Source of the DNA: Pontederia crassipes
Lineage: Eukaryota; Streptophyta; Magnoliopsida; Commelinales; Pontederiaceae
Length of the DNA: 64,000 bases
Direction of reading: 5' to 3'
Assembly (NCBI GenBank): GCA_030549335.1
Contig: CM060194.1
Location: forward strand, 71,770,077 to 71,834,076
The notes below the pieces were generated by a model, which saw nothing but the letters and a program-made list of their open reading frames with translations, was not told where the DNA came from and did not search any database. A program made the translations under genes and the position numbers. Shown here piece by piece: positions 1-11,810 of this stretch. How positions within the stretch are numbered: position 1 is the stretch's first letter; the number at the start of each line of letters is the position of its first letter.

Positions 1-42
1 TTTTGACAAAAAAGTGGAAATATACATATTTCAGTTACTTAC

Positions 43-3000
43 TTCCCATGTGCAGTTTCACCAGACAACATAACAGCATCAGCACCTTCTTTGACTGCTA
101 TTGCTATGTCAGAAACTTCTGCCCTCGTTGGAGTTGGATGGTTTATCATGCTTTCTAACATGTTAGTGGCTACAATCACAGGTTTCTGCATACTTCTACA
201 CCTTCTGATGATTTCCTCCTGAAAATTAAACAAGCTTTCAAAAGTGAACAATTTTATCTTCTCATACATGGCAAGTGACTACTAGCCAAGGAATCAACAA
301 GCAAACTTTCTGAACTAACACATCATCGAATGTTAAAGTTTAACATGTAGCCAAAATCACAGGAATGTTATCATACCCATGTAAAAAGTCCTCCAATTTA
401 AGTATGCATCTTAATTCAGAGTCAATCAAAATTGCCCTCATTTCCTCACAATTTCCAGCAGTATCACACCCTCTGAAAAATCCTGATGTATTATCTTAAA
501 TGTCTAAACTGACAGCAGGTTAACAAAAACGGATACAGGACAGGAGCAATACTTGAGTTGTATAGCAATTGACTAATTCATAGGCTTGGTACTTATATGG
601 AGTACAAAATATAAACTAATTCCCCATGTTCTGGAAAGGGTATCTTCTCTAAAGCTAAAAAAATGAAACAATAATGTTCAACTTTAAAAGAAACAAAACC
701 AATACGAACTAAAATTCGCAGTATGGACTTGGCTTTCATCTAAGCATGTTAAATCTGCAAGATGTGTGGAAAACAAATTTCATACAGCACTTTCTTTCAA
801 TGAAATAATGAATCTATGGTGCTCATATCATATAATTTGAACAAAGAACAAGAATAACCATGAACAATAAAAGGAAAAAAATGCAACATCCACGGCTATT
901 AGCCTAAAAGCTACATACAAATATCATATATATAGGTATATCTTCCACACAGAAGTATGAACATGATGATAAAACAGATTTTCTTTTTGTAAATAATAGA
1001 CACGGATTAAAAGAGCATAGGCAAAGAACACTTTGTTTGAAACTAGGAATATATGGCACAATATTTTACCTGCAGCAATGGGACATCCTCTATCGGAAGT
1101 TCTGCACCAAGATCACCTCGAGCAACCATAGCCTACAAGTAGTTCAGGCATTGATGTGAAACACGTGAAGAAAAATTTGCCTCGGGACAGGCTAAAATAA
1201 CTTGAACTCGAGAATTTTACAACAATCGAGATAGATTTTTTTTCTAAGGGAGGTTTCAAGTTAAAGTTAAATGTAAAAATAAATATGCTATGCATTGTAT
1301 GGTGTAACCAATGAAACAACTGAACCTGGTTTGGGAAATGTTGCATATTAAAATTGCCATCCTCAATGATCTCCACATACATATTTTTTTCATAACACAA
1401 ACACCCACACACAAACATTCAACATGGTTTTTGCTGAATAATGCATCTTAAACAGCAACAATGAGAACTAAGTGAAGAGTTGATATGCATGACACATTGT
1501 CAAACATCCTAATTTTGCCCCTTCGAATGATGCATCTTAAACAGAAACAATGAGAACTAAGTGAAGAGTTGATATGCCTGATGCACGTTAAACATCCAAA
1601 TTTTGCCCCATCGCAAATTTGTTTGAATATCTGGAGGTTGTCCTTGTCAGTGGACCACCCAAAAAAATGCATTTGCAAAAGCACTCTGGACTCTCCCTAT
1701 GGGTATATATCCAGGTATGCTTCTAGATAAGAAACTGAACTTCATGGCATAAATGGAATCCCTACCATGAGCATGAGCAGTGCAGTTGTCAATGACTATG
1801 GGCCTCAAAAGATTTTATATAGAAACACTAGCTTCAAAGTATCAGTACAGAATATTGGATGCCAAAACTAAGCACATGAATATAAAGATGTTACATAGTT
1901 TTTTTTTTTTAAGATAAGGATGTTACATAATTACTATCCAACTATGTACCCCTGACTCCTCATTAAAAAGAAAAAACTATGTACATAGTTGGATAATTTG
2001 GTTAATGAAGTGTTAGAAAGACGAAAACCAAATGGTGTCTACCCAGACTTTGTAGATAACAAAATCGGATGGCATGGATAGGGATGAATTGACAAATGCA
2101 TGTAAACTTGCTTCATAAAGCTATAAGAATTGCAAGTTAAGTAAACTGGTTTATAAAGAACCTCACCCCATCTGATGCTGAAATTATTGACTGAAGGTTG
2201 GGTATTGAATCAGCACTTTCTATTTTAGGTATTACATGTATATCTGCATTGCGACCTTTAAAGACAGAATAACCAGTAAAAGGAAAACAAGTCAGTGTAT
2301 TCTAAATAAATAAAAATAACCAATAATAGCTTTAGTACAATCTGAGAAATTTACTCTTGAGATAGCCTTTGAGTTCATGAATCACTTTAGCATCCTTGAC
2401 AAATGAAACAGCATAGAAATCAACTTGGTTGTCCACGCCGAACTTAATATCTTCCCAATCCTTTTCTACAGTGTTGTAACATTAAATATTTCATTCATGG
2501 AAGAGAAAGGGTTATAATCCAACAAGACATCAACGGAGATCTTGAAGAAAGAAGTTGATGCACATGGATAAAAGTAAACGAAACCTGTAATGGAAGGCAA
2601 TGTTGCACTTTTTCCACGGACATTTAAATGACGCCTCGATTTCAGTTCTCCGCCATCAACTACTATGCACTTGACAGTATCAGCGGTTTTCGACTTCACT
2701 GCTAGTGACATCATTCCTCCTGATAAATGCAAAATGTATTGTAATCTAAGGCTACAGGGTATAGAAATGGATCCTTGTCCATTCAGATGGATATGAAACT
2801 GGAGGTGTAAGGAGAATTTATACATATTTTTCTTTTCACAAAAGGTTTGGAAGATATATTCAAACAGCAAATACTGTTCTTGTCATGTGCATATTTATCA
2901 TTTTTGCACATATTTAGAATGTACTTCAGTATTTAGCAGAAGCAATCATATCTTTGTTAAACTTCCTTGAGGTAAACAACATAGTACTATAGGCAATTTA

Positions 3001-4316
3001 TTACAACCATATTACCTTTATCTTTTTTTCTCCTTTTTAGGGGGACCAGATTACCATATTCTTAGTTAGCATCAGTTTCACTTGTTGATGACTCTTAAAA
3101 CGTGAACATATGGTATAGGTAGCCGGCAAAGTTAGAGACCAAAAAGATATGAGCTGCTTCTACTTGGACAGAAAAAAGAAATGATAGTATGTTGGCCAGA
3201 AAATAGTTGGTATTAATCTAAACTCACCATCTACTAGGAGAATGTCGCCAACTTCCACATCATTCACAAAGTCATCATAATTAACACTGACAGTATCTTC
3301 AGAGCTTACACCTCTTTTTATAGTAAAGTTGAACTCATTGCCCTCCTTGAGCAGTATGGGTTGAGGCACATCCCCACTTCTAACCTCGGGACCCTGTTTG
3401 GTGCAAGAACAGTGGCAAAATACATCCTCTGTTAGTTACAGCCAACAATTTCCCGGAGGAACATCGCACTAACTTTGCTAGCATCAATAACAATACTACC
3501 ATGCACTTCTGCTTTTGCTAGAGATACAGATAATAATTTAAATCAGGTTCAGTGACTATATTACACATGCTAAAATCTCTCGGTAAAGGGCTTTACTAAT
3601 AAGATCAGCTGATAAGAAGGGTGTTCTTAAACTTACCTTGGTGTCTAACATTATGGCTATAACATTGTCTTTGGACTGTGCATTGTATTCCTTAACCAAG
3701 TCGATAATCTTCTGGTGTGATTCGTGATCCCCATGAGACATGTTGAGCCGTGCGACGTTCATTCCTGCTTCAGCTAACTTCCAAATCATATCGCGCGTAT
3801 TTGTCGATGGACCAACAGTGCACACTATCTTTGACTTCCTTCGCGATTGAGCAGGTTGATTAGCCTCCCACTCATCAGATTCGCTCGGCTGAATCAGAAA
3901 AGTGGAACTCCTCTTCTCCTGATTGAACAATTCAAGATCTTTAACATGAAGCAACACGCAATAACTTCAAGTCAACACTACGTGTATCCATTTCCAACGC
4001 AAAAGATCGTATTTTTTCATCAATCCGCGAACTCCAGCGCATTAATGTCGTCACTAAAGGGGAAATCAAGCAAGAGGCCACTCACGGATATAGTGACGGG
4101 GCCATTTACCGCGCCGAGCTCCGGCATCCGGGAATGCCGCTCCGTAGCCCTCATCGACCGTACCGTCAAGCACCGGGGGCCAACCGCCGGCGGCCCACCA
4201 CCTGCTGCCCTAAGGAGAGGGGCAACAACGCACCGCGAGGAAGCCAAGCTGGCAAGATCCTGTGAGATCCCGGCCGCCGCGAGGGCCCTGATCTCTGCCA
4301 CTGTCGCCATTGCCAA
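43..4316 (-). CDS. PKP2: Plastidial pyruvate kinase, beta-type subunit (5' portion, partial)
   Basis: Converts phosphoenolpyruvate and ADP to pyruvate and ATP in plastid glycolysis, feeding fatty-acid synthesis. Eight exons are visible on the minus strand: 4316-4086, 3918-3637, 3393-3228, 2719-2585, 2465-2355, 2255-2167, 1132-1070 and 218-43. All have GT-AG borders and the phases close, giving 417 codons. The first 77 residues look like a transit peptide and are GC-rich. Then follow [33 protein letters not shown], the catalytic-lysine motif [10 protein letters not shown], the metal-binding [16 protein letters not shown] and [20 protein letters not shown] sequence, all characteristic of pyruvate kinase. 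As I know the families, it matches Arabidopsis PKP-beta1/PKP2 far better than cytosolic or alpha-type enzymes; beta1 versus beta2 cannot be settled. Family length is about 560-600 residues, so the C-terminal quarter lies beyond the left edge; bases 1-42 are intron. The start at 4316 is the first in-frame ATG that reads into the transit peptide. Confidence 0.93.
1437..1614. repeat. 89-bp tandem duplication in a pyruvate kinase intron
   Basis: Two head-to-tail copies of a roughly 89-bp unit start with TGCATCTTAAACAG at 1442 and 1531. They differ at several positions, so the duplication is not recent. It lies inside the large intron between the exons at 1132 and 218 boundaries' neighbours, upstream of the 1132-1070 exon in gene orientation. 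No function is evident. Confidence 0.8.
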
Positions 4317-4449
4317 CGCCCTTAGCAGAGGAGAGCAAGAGAAGAAGAAGACACCGGGAGGGGAGAGTGTTCTTGGGTTTGGCGGCGGCGGTCTTCAACC
4401 GGATTGCAGTTGCATATCCACAGAAATGTTGCATTTAGTTATGTTTTAG

Positions 4450-5023
4450 GGCTGCAACTTTCTAAAATTAAGGGGGATTTAACATATTTATATCATTCAT
4501 TCAAATTAAGTCAACTTTAAAATAAAAATGGAATAAAGGGTATCCATGATTAATAAATGAATTGTGTGATTTGTGTGAATGACGTGTGATTTGTGTGAAC
4601 GAGTTTTCTGTTTTTCGATTAAAAAAAGTCATCCCTTATTGTTTGAATTATTTTTTCAAAATTTAAAAATCATTTTCTAATGGCTAGGTTCTTTGGGTGA
4701 ATTTTTAGAGATATATTTTAGTATAGTAATATTTGTAAAAAATATAATAAATTAAAATTAATATTAACATATTTAGTTTTATAAGTACAATATAGGCTAT
4801 AATATAAAATTAAATTTTTTGATAAAAAAATATTAAGTTATATAATAATTATTATACAAATAATAAAATTAATGTCTTATAAATTAAGTATATAAATATA
4901 AAACATATTCTACAAGCCATCATTTTTAATTCATTTATTCAACGATCGTTCTAAATCATTCCTGAATTTTGTTTTTAAAATTTATTTGTTATCAGTTAGA
5001 TTTTTACAAAAAATGACTTTCTA
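4450..5023. other. AT-rich intergenic sequence
   Basis: Upstream flank of the pyruvate kinase gene. It is AT-rich with short A/T runs and no coding potential. A promoter should lie in its first few hundred bases, but I see no TATA box I would defend. Confidence 0.6.
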
Positions 5024-6458
5024 CACTACAAGAAAATTGAGATTTTTGGACGAAAAAAAATTCTTCGCAATTTACGATGGATTTTGAGACGGACATAAAT
5101 CCGTCGGAACTTCTGACAGTTCAGATCATCGAAAATAAAAAAAAAATTATGAAATTTATTATACTATTATTTTTTCTGATGGTTTGGAGCATTGGAATTT
5201 TCGACGGCTCCCAATCCGTCGCAAGTTCCAATGGTCAGGATCGTTGGTAATAGTAAAAATAATTAAATATTATAATATTATATATCATAATATATAATAT
5301 AATTAGTATTTTATTATTATAACTAACGACAGTCCGGACCGTCGAAAGTTCTGACGGTCCAGACCGTTGGTAATCGTAAAAATAATTAAATATTATAATC
5401 TTATATATCATAATATATAATATAAATAGTATTTTATTATTATAATTACCGATAATTCGGACCTTCGAAACTTTCGATGGTCAAAATCGTCGGTAACGTA
5501 AAAATAATATTTTATTATTAAACTTTGCGATGATAAAAATCGTCGATAATTAAAAAATAATTTCGTCACACTCTCTCGCCTTTTTTTCTTTTTCCGTTCC
5601 CCACGCTCTTTTTCCACCTACTTATTCAGGCATTCATCTTTTTACTCTACTGATCTCTCTACCTCGTTCTTTCTCTCCTCTCTCTCTCCGTCATCGGTGC
5701 GACGACTTCCGTCCCAGACGACGATGATTGCATGACCCTCCCAGCGACCCCTCCTCTCTCTCTCCCGTGGCCGACGACCTTCTCTCACTCACGCTGGCGC
5801 CTTGACTCGACCGCGCGCAGCCTAGAACGACAACTGGCGACTTGATCCGAGCCGAGCGAGACGACAACGATTGCATGACCCTTCTGGCGACCCCCTCTCT
5901 CTCTTCCGTGGCCGGCGACCCTCTCTCACTCGCACTGGTGGCCTGACCCAGTCGCACGCGGCCTAGAACGACAGCTGGCGGCCTGATCCGACCGCGCGCA
6001 GCCTGGATCGACCGCCTCGCGGCTTGATCCGGCCGCGCCCAGCCTAGATTAGCTGCCTGACGGCGGATTTATTTCCTAGCGGCCTGGATCGGCCGCGCAC
6101 GGCCAATTTTTTTTATTGTTTTATACGTTGTCTCATATGGCTTAGGCCGTCGAAAAAAATTCACAGCCGTCAAAACTTTTTACGGTTTTCACGTCAGAAC
6201 TTTTCAATGGTCATGACGTTGGAATGTTTGACGGATGCCGATGTTTGAATCTTCAGACCGGTGCAGCCGCAGATCATTAAAATTTTTTGACGAGTACGAT
6301 CGTCTAAACTTTCGACGGAAATCTCTTGTCCGTCGAAAATGTGTTTGGAATGAGCATTTTTCCGACAGATCGTATCCGCCGAAAATTTCATTTTCTGACG
6401 AATTTCGCAAAATTTTCGCCGGTCACTACCGTCAGAAAAGTCAAATTTTCTTGTAGTG
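5024..6458. mobile_element. Non-autonomous CACTA (En/Spm-type) transposon
   Basis: The element begins CACTACAAGAAAATT at 5024 and ends with the inverted match AATTTTCTTGTAGTG at 6458. That terminus is the hallmark of plant CACTA elements. The flanking triplets are CTA and TTA, an imperfect 3-bp target duplication. The interior carries many short direct and inverted subterminal motifs of the type GACGGTCCAGACCGT, which in this family bind the TNPA protein. A GC-rich core lies at about 5690-6110. No transposase frame is present, so movement would depend on proteins supplied elsewhere. Confidence 0.88.
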
Positions 6459-7778
6459 TTAGGTATTGTAGAAGAGGACAATTAGGCTATTAAATTTTAA
6501 AATAATCAATTGATTTTATTTATTGACTGATTTTTCTTTGGAAAATAAAATCAAAATCCAATTAGATGAAAATTGTTCGGTTCTAATTATGACTTTTTGG
6601 AATCACTTGTCTTTTTTAGAAGAAAGAAAAAATCTCTCTCCAGCCAGCGATTTTATTTGGCCCACATTAGTATAATAATATTTCAAATATTGTGTTAATG
6701 AAGTTTAATATAAATGTATTTAATATCATAAAAAAGTATAAATTTTAACATAAATTTAAATTAAAGGCATCAAATACAAATTCCATAATGCAATATAAAA
6801 TATAATAAAACATCATACCGATAATAAAAATGATTACTTATGAATTAATGATATGAATAAATGGTTCGAAATAATATGAATAATACAAAATTCGGATGGG
6901 ACTTACTGGTTTTGATTTCTTACAAAAAAACCCTATCATTTTACTCAGGCTTTTAATTTCTAAAATTTTCAATTTGATTTATTTGGATATGAGTTTTTCT
7001 TACGTCCCTACTTGGGAAATCGAAATTTATTATTGATAAATTAGAAAAGATTTTTCGACGAAAATTAAGAAGATTCTTTTTTGTCAATACCAAAAGCTCT
7101 TTTTTCATGGGGAGTATAAAGCCTTCCTCAAAATATTTTTATATTTTCCTCTTCTTTAATATTTTAGATTTTGTTATATTTTAAAATTGCTATGGTTAAA
7201 CGTGCCTTTTTCGTGCTAGAAATAGGCTATCAGTCTACTTCATTTATTTAATTTTCATATTTACTAATAGCACTATTATATTTTTCAATAATTGCTTTCA
7301 CAAAAAAGACTATTAATGTAGTAAAAGTTAAACATGATCTAACAAAAAAATTAATCATTGTTGAAATCAAAATCGATAAATCAAACAGAAAAAAAATAGT
7401 TACCAGGATTTCATAATTTATCTCATATAATTTGTCGGTATTAGGAATTTGTGTATGAAATAATAAAATGATTGTACATCACACAAAAAATATCTAATAT
7501 ATACTCCACATTTTTTTCGTACGATATTTTGCATATCACGTAAGTAGAAGATATTTGAGTTTCACATATATTAAACAAATATTGTTTCTAAAAAATATAT
7601 ATGGGACTTTTCAGGAAGGATTGACGGAGAGCAACTCATGGTGTGGGGACATCACCGTCCATCCCAAGTAGAAGAAACATTCCAAGGACTCAATTCGACA
7701 GAGGGCCACCATGGCGATATTTTTCTCCTCAAGTCGAGGAAAATTTTGTTGATCTTTTCTTTTGTGCGGCTGCAGGGA

Positions 7779-7783
<5 letters not shown>

Positions 7784-7838
<55 letters not shown>
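7784..7838. repeat. (AT)n-(GT)n microsatellite
   Basis: About 22 AT units followed by five TG units. The short open frames across it consist only of Tyr-Ile repeats and are not genes. Confidence 0.95.
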
Positions 7839-8357
7839 ATAGTAATAAAATGCTCTAAAACAGTACTATTAACATATGACATATTTTAATTTTGGTTATT
7901 TAAAATTTTCATATGTTAAAATTTTATCTTTTATTTAATCCACAAATTTCAACAACAAAAACAATAGTTGACACTTAATTAAGGTCTTAATTGTAAAATG
8001 AAAAAAAGTTAGGAATCTGAGCTTTGAAGGACATTATTCGGAGAAGGTAACTTTTAATATTCTAAAATTATATTAATTAGATGTTAAGAATAATTTAATA
8101 TTTATCAACTAAATTAATTAAATGTTACTTTTCTATCATATACATGAGCCAAAATATACTAGCCAGACTGTCTCTAATAGTTACACGGCATCAAATGCAG
8201 ACTCAGTGTCTCACTATACAGCCCAATTCAGGTAAAGCCCTTTGGGAAGTAGTAAAGAGGCCTTTTTTATCAGCCCAATAAGATACTGAGATGTTTTTTT
8301 TCATTTATACACTACGATATATGAAAGTTGTGTATTAAATATCGAGGAGGAAAATTA

Positions 8358-8530
8358 GAGTAGGTTTAAATATCCCATCAAACACGAAGGAGTTGAAGGT
8401 AAAGTGATAATTGAGCAAATTTTCAATAGTTTAGACAGATCAGAGTAGGTTTAAATATCCCATCAAACATTAAAGGAGTTGGAGATAAAGTGAAACAATT
8501 TTTCTATAGTTCAGGCATCTCTCGAGTTTA
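8358..8530. repeat. 85-bp imperfect tandem duplication
   Basis: The motif GAGTAGGTTTAAATATCCCA occurs at 8358 and 8443 and is followed in both copies by similar sequence. The copies differ at several sites. Confidence 0.75.
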
Positions 8531-10540
8531 ATTTTTGTGGATGCAAAAAGCACTAATCAAACTCCATAATCTCGAGTTTAAGTCCCACTAAATGAAAAAA
8601 AAGAAAAGAAGGAAGAATTAATCGTATTGTATCATTACAGGTTGACTTGGAATAATGAACAAGGGAGAGGTGAGGTTAGCCCAACCTCTAACAACTAGGC
8701 GAGCAACAAATTAACTTGCGTAGAAAACACACATTATTTTATTAATAATAAGATCATGTCGTAGGACAAAGGAACCTAGCACACTGGTTCACGTGTAGTG
8801 CGCCAGCTGGAATTACTACTAATTACATATGATTACTGCTGTTCGTCAAACAAAATTATTAATATTTTTGGCAAGATGCACTAGACGTGCTTTATCTTTC
8901 AAGAGTACAGTTGATCCGGTAAGGTTGTGTCGGATCACGATTTTATCGAATTAGTTAGATTTGATGGTAAATCAATTTTCAATCAGTAGATAATGCGCTC
9001 TTTAATATTGCACAAATTAAATCGTCGGCTTCTTAAATACTGAAGGCTGACTATAAAAAAATAGTGCAGTTGATCTTAGGGCCTATAGATATTACTATCT
9101 AATTGTTAAGTAAGGTCGGGGTCAATTATGTGATTAATTATAATACTCGGTCAACATGCATGCATGCAGTCTTCATCTACGAGCTGTGCTATAAGAAAAT
9201 TTTATAGCATTTTCTTAACGTGTCCGACACTTTTTATATGATTGATTAAGTGATGTAAGCACGTTTGGGGCCTTAAGGCTTCTAGATAAGAAATAAATTA
9301 TGCATAAATTTTACCATCATGCACAAATCAACAGCAGAGCCAAAGTATTCCTGACAAGCAACTTTTTTTAGTGTCATTATTCACGTAAAATACCTTCCAA
9401 TGAAATCAAATTTCACGGTTAGATGTGTCAAAATAGTTCGAGCTTGTGTTACTGCAGGTGCATTTCATCTGATTTCAACTTATGTTCATCATTCCAGTGA
9501 GGAAAAAAGATAAAAAAAGAAGAAGAAAGAACTGAGGAATCTGTGCAGTTGCTGGCCTCAGCTTTTCCATCAGAAGGAACAAATGCTGGAAGCTGCGCTT
9601 GAGGGCCTACAAAAGCTTTACATATGCATCATTCCTATCTGCCTGGGCACACACAACACTTGCATTATTGCATTAAAAAGGCAGCAAGTGTTTTGGTGGT
9701 TCTGTTCGTACCATGCCAATTATTTGCTATGATTTGAGCATCCTAATCTCACCAGAAAGATGCTGTGTATTGTTATTGCATGCTCTCGCTCAATTCTGAA
9801 GCCTCATTAACTTGTCATTGAAGCCTGATCACCATTGGCTTAAAGTAACATAATGCACACAAAAGGGTACTACATATGTATAGTGGCTCATATCGTTCTT
9901 CTTTATTTTCTTTTCTCTGACTGCGCATGGAAAGCTTTTCTATCAGTTATTTAATTATGATCCAAATAATAACACCTACGACCGATTCCATAGTGCAAGC
10001 AGATCATGCATGATTAATGGAAGATCCAATCAATTCAATACATTCTCTCCCTTTGTAAAGGATAGCTCAACACTTTCTCAACCACCCAAACTAACCTAAT
10101 TAAATAATCAAATGGCATATATTATTTTGTCCACAGTTGCAAAATGACAGAATTAGATTCATCATATTTGCTTTTATTGTGCGTCCATGTAATCACCCTT
10201 TAATGATTCTTGAAGCCAATTACAGCTATTAAAGAACGCATTCTGTGGCAACTATGGTATATAATTAACTAGTTCTTATCATGGCCTTCTTTTAAGAAAG
10301 AATGGAAAAGAATTCCGCAATAAATTCACAGTTCTTTTTAAAAAGCACTTTAGGCGGTGACAATATACATACTATTTTTTTTCTGAATTAAACATGGAAA
10401 AAGGACAACATTACGTATCATTCTAGATAAATGCTCAATTTTGAGTTGTTTATTGTCCTGCAGGAAATTAGCAAATGTACTTGCAGTAGAAGATCACTGG
10501 CATTTATGTCCTTAAAGATCACAGCCATTTCTTTTTCTTT

Positions 10541-10583
10541 CACACACACACACTCTCTCTCTCTATAACAATATATATATATT
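10541..10583 (+). promoter_or_regulatory. CA/CT-rich tract with TATA-like sequence upstream of the MAKR6-like gene
   Basis: A (CA)n-(CT)n run leads directly into CTATAACAATATATATATA, about 290 bp upstream of the start codon at 10861. Pyrimidine-rich patches next to TATA-like sequence are common in plant core promoters. Assignment rests on position and composition only. Confidence 0.35.
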
Positions 10584-10860
10584 ATTACTAAAGCAGAAGC
10601 CTTATAACAAAAAATATAAAATTCAGGTCCGGGGCATCATGGTCAGCTCAATATCCTTTGAGGAGTAGACAATTAGATGCTTCAGTGCCGTCTTCTTTGT
10701 TGTTATTAAGCAAAAGATGCTCTCCGTGTACCTATATATGAATGCACTCCACGGTCCTCCTCTCATCATGGTCTCCAATCCATCTACTCCACGCCTGAAC
10801 ACATCTCAATTCCTGCGACCACTTAGTCCACTGTGTGCGTACGTGCCCTTCGATCGATCC

Positions 10861-11810
10861 ATGTCGGCCATGGACACCTCAAAGCAGTCCTTGAACGACA
10901 GCTTCTCCTACAACTGGACGCTGAGCAAGGCGCCAATCTTGGACTTCCTCAGCGACAGCCGCCGCTCCTTCGACACTCTGGACGCCGCCGGCTCCTTCAT
11001 CGAAATGGACCCTCACTTCCTCTCCAGGCGCTGGACCATCTGCGCCGGCGCCGACGACTTCGACTTCGACGTCCCCCGCTCGTCATCCTCGCAGCTGGTC
11101 CTCGCGGACCAGATCTTCTCCGCCGGATACCTCGTGCCCTTTCCCGTGCCGAGTCCGTCGGAGGAGGCGCGCGGGGCTCATGCGGCACCGTCCGGCCCTC
11201 CGGGCTCAGTGCCGCGCGAGGACTTCTCCGCAAGCATCTCGTTGAAATCTTTCCTCGGCCGGAGCGGCCGGCGTCAGTCGGCGGGCAGCTGCTTCATCTC
11301 GGCTGATCCGAGGAGGAGCGCGTCCTCGGACTCTTCTCCTGTATTCCACTCGGCGCGCAGCACGCCGAGCGTGGGGAGCAGCTCCTCGCGGTCGCGGCGG
11401 AGTCGTGCTTCGAGCGGCGGCGCCCGGAAGGAACTCAAGTCGCCTCTTATCAATGACTACACGAAATCTCCAAGGAAGATACTGCTGAAGTACCTGTACT
11501 TCCTCATCCCCTTGTACAAGAAGATCGTAAAAGGCCTCAGAGTAAAAATCTCTTCCGGGTCGGAGGCCCGAATCGCCGACGCCTCGGCCAGGAGCTCTCC
11601 GAGGACGAGCAGTGCGTTCTCTAGCATAGAGTGGTGCCGCAGCAACGCAGACATATCCATCACCGACGCAATCCTCTACTGCAAGAGATCTAACGTAAGT
11701 TTCAGACGCGTTCCTCAACATGGTTATGCCAATTTTTGGAGAAAAGTAGTTTTTTGTTTTCTCATCTGCTTCATGTGTCCTCCTGTTTACAGGGCCAATA
11801 CAACAAGTAA
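10861..11810 (+). CDS. MAKR6: Probable membrane-associated kinase regulator, MAKR6-like
   Basis: Two exons, 10861-11694 and 11793-11810, join across a GTAAGT...TTACAG intron in phase 0 and give 283 residues ending CKRSNGQYNK. The N-terminus has the family's SFSYNW motif, then AGSFIEMDPHFLSRRW and LVLADQIFSAGYLVPF, a pattern I associate with the MAKR/BKI1 group. A serine- and arginine-rich low-complexity middle follows, then a basic segment (KSPRKILLKYLYFLIPLYKK) suited to plasma-membrane association. The C-terminal DISITDAILYCKRSN is the conserved tail thought to contact receptor kinases. By family analogy it would modulate receptor-kinase signalling at the plasma membrane. I chose the ATG at 10861 because family similarity begins there; an in-frame ATG at 10717 would add 48 unlike residues. 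Exon 1 is much richer in GC than its flanks. The exact MAKR subtype is tentative. Confidence 0.82.

Larger units (their letters stand above)
6459..10540. other. AT-rich intergenic sequence with minor repeats
   Basis: About 4 kb with no open frame showing family similarity or splice-joined coding structure. It holds an (AT)n tract and an 85-bp tandem duplication, listed separately. I see no RNA gene in it. Confidence 0.6.

Noticed and set aside
3847..4449. 200-codon plus-strand open frame
   Set aside because: It is antisense to the first exons of pyruvate kinase, where high GC suppresses stop codons, and has no family similarity.
9547..9605. Possible microRNA-like hairpin (GGCCTCAGCTTTTCCA paired with TGGAAGCTGCGCTTGAGG)
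   Set aside because: The stem is short, bulged and matches no plant microRNA that I know; chance pairing is likely.
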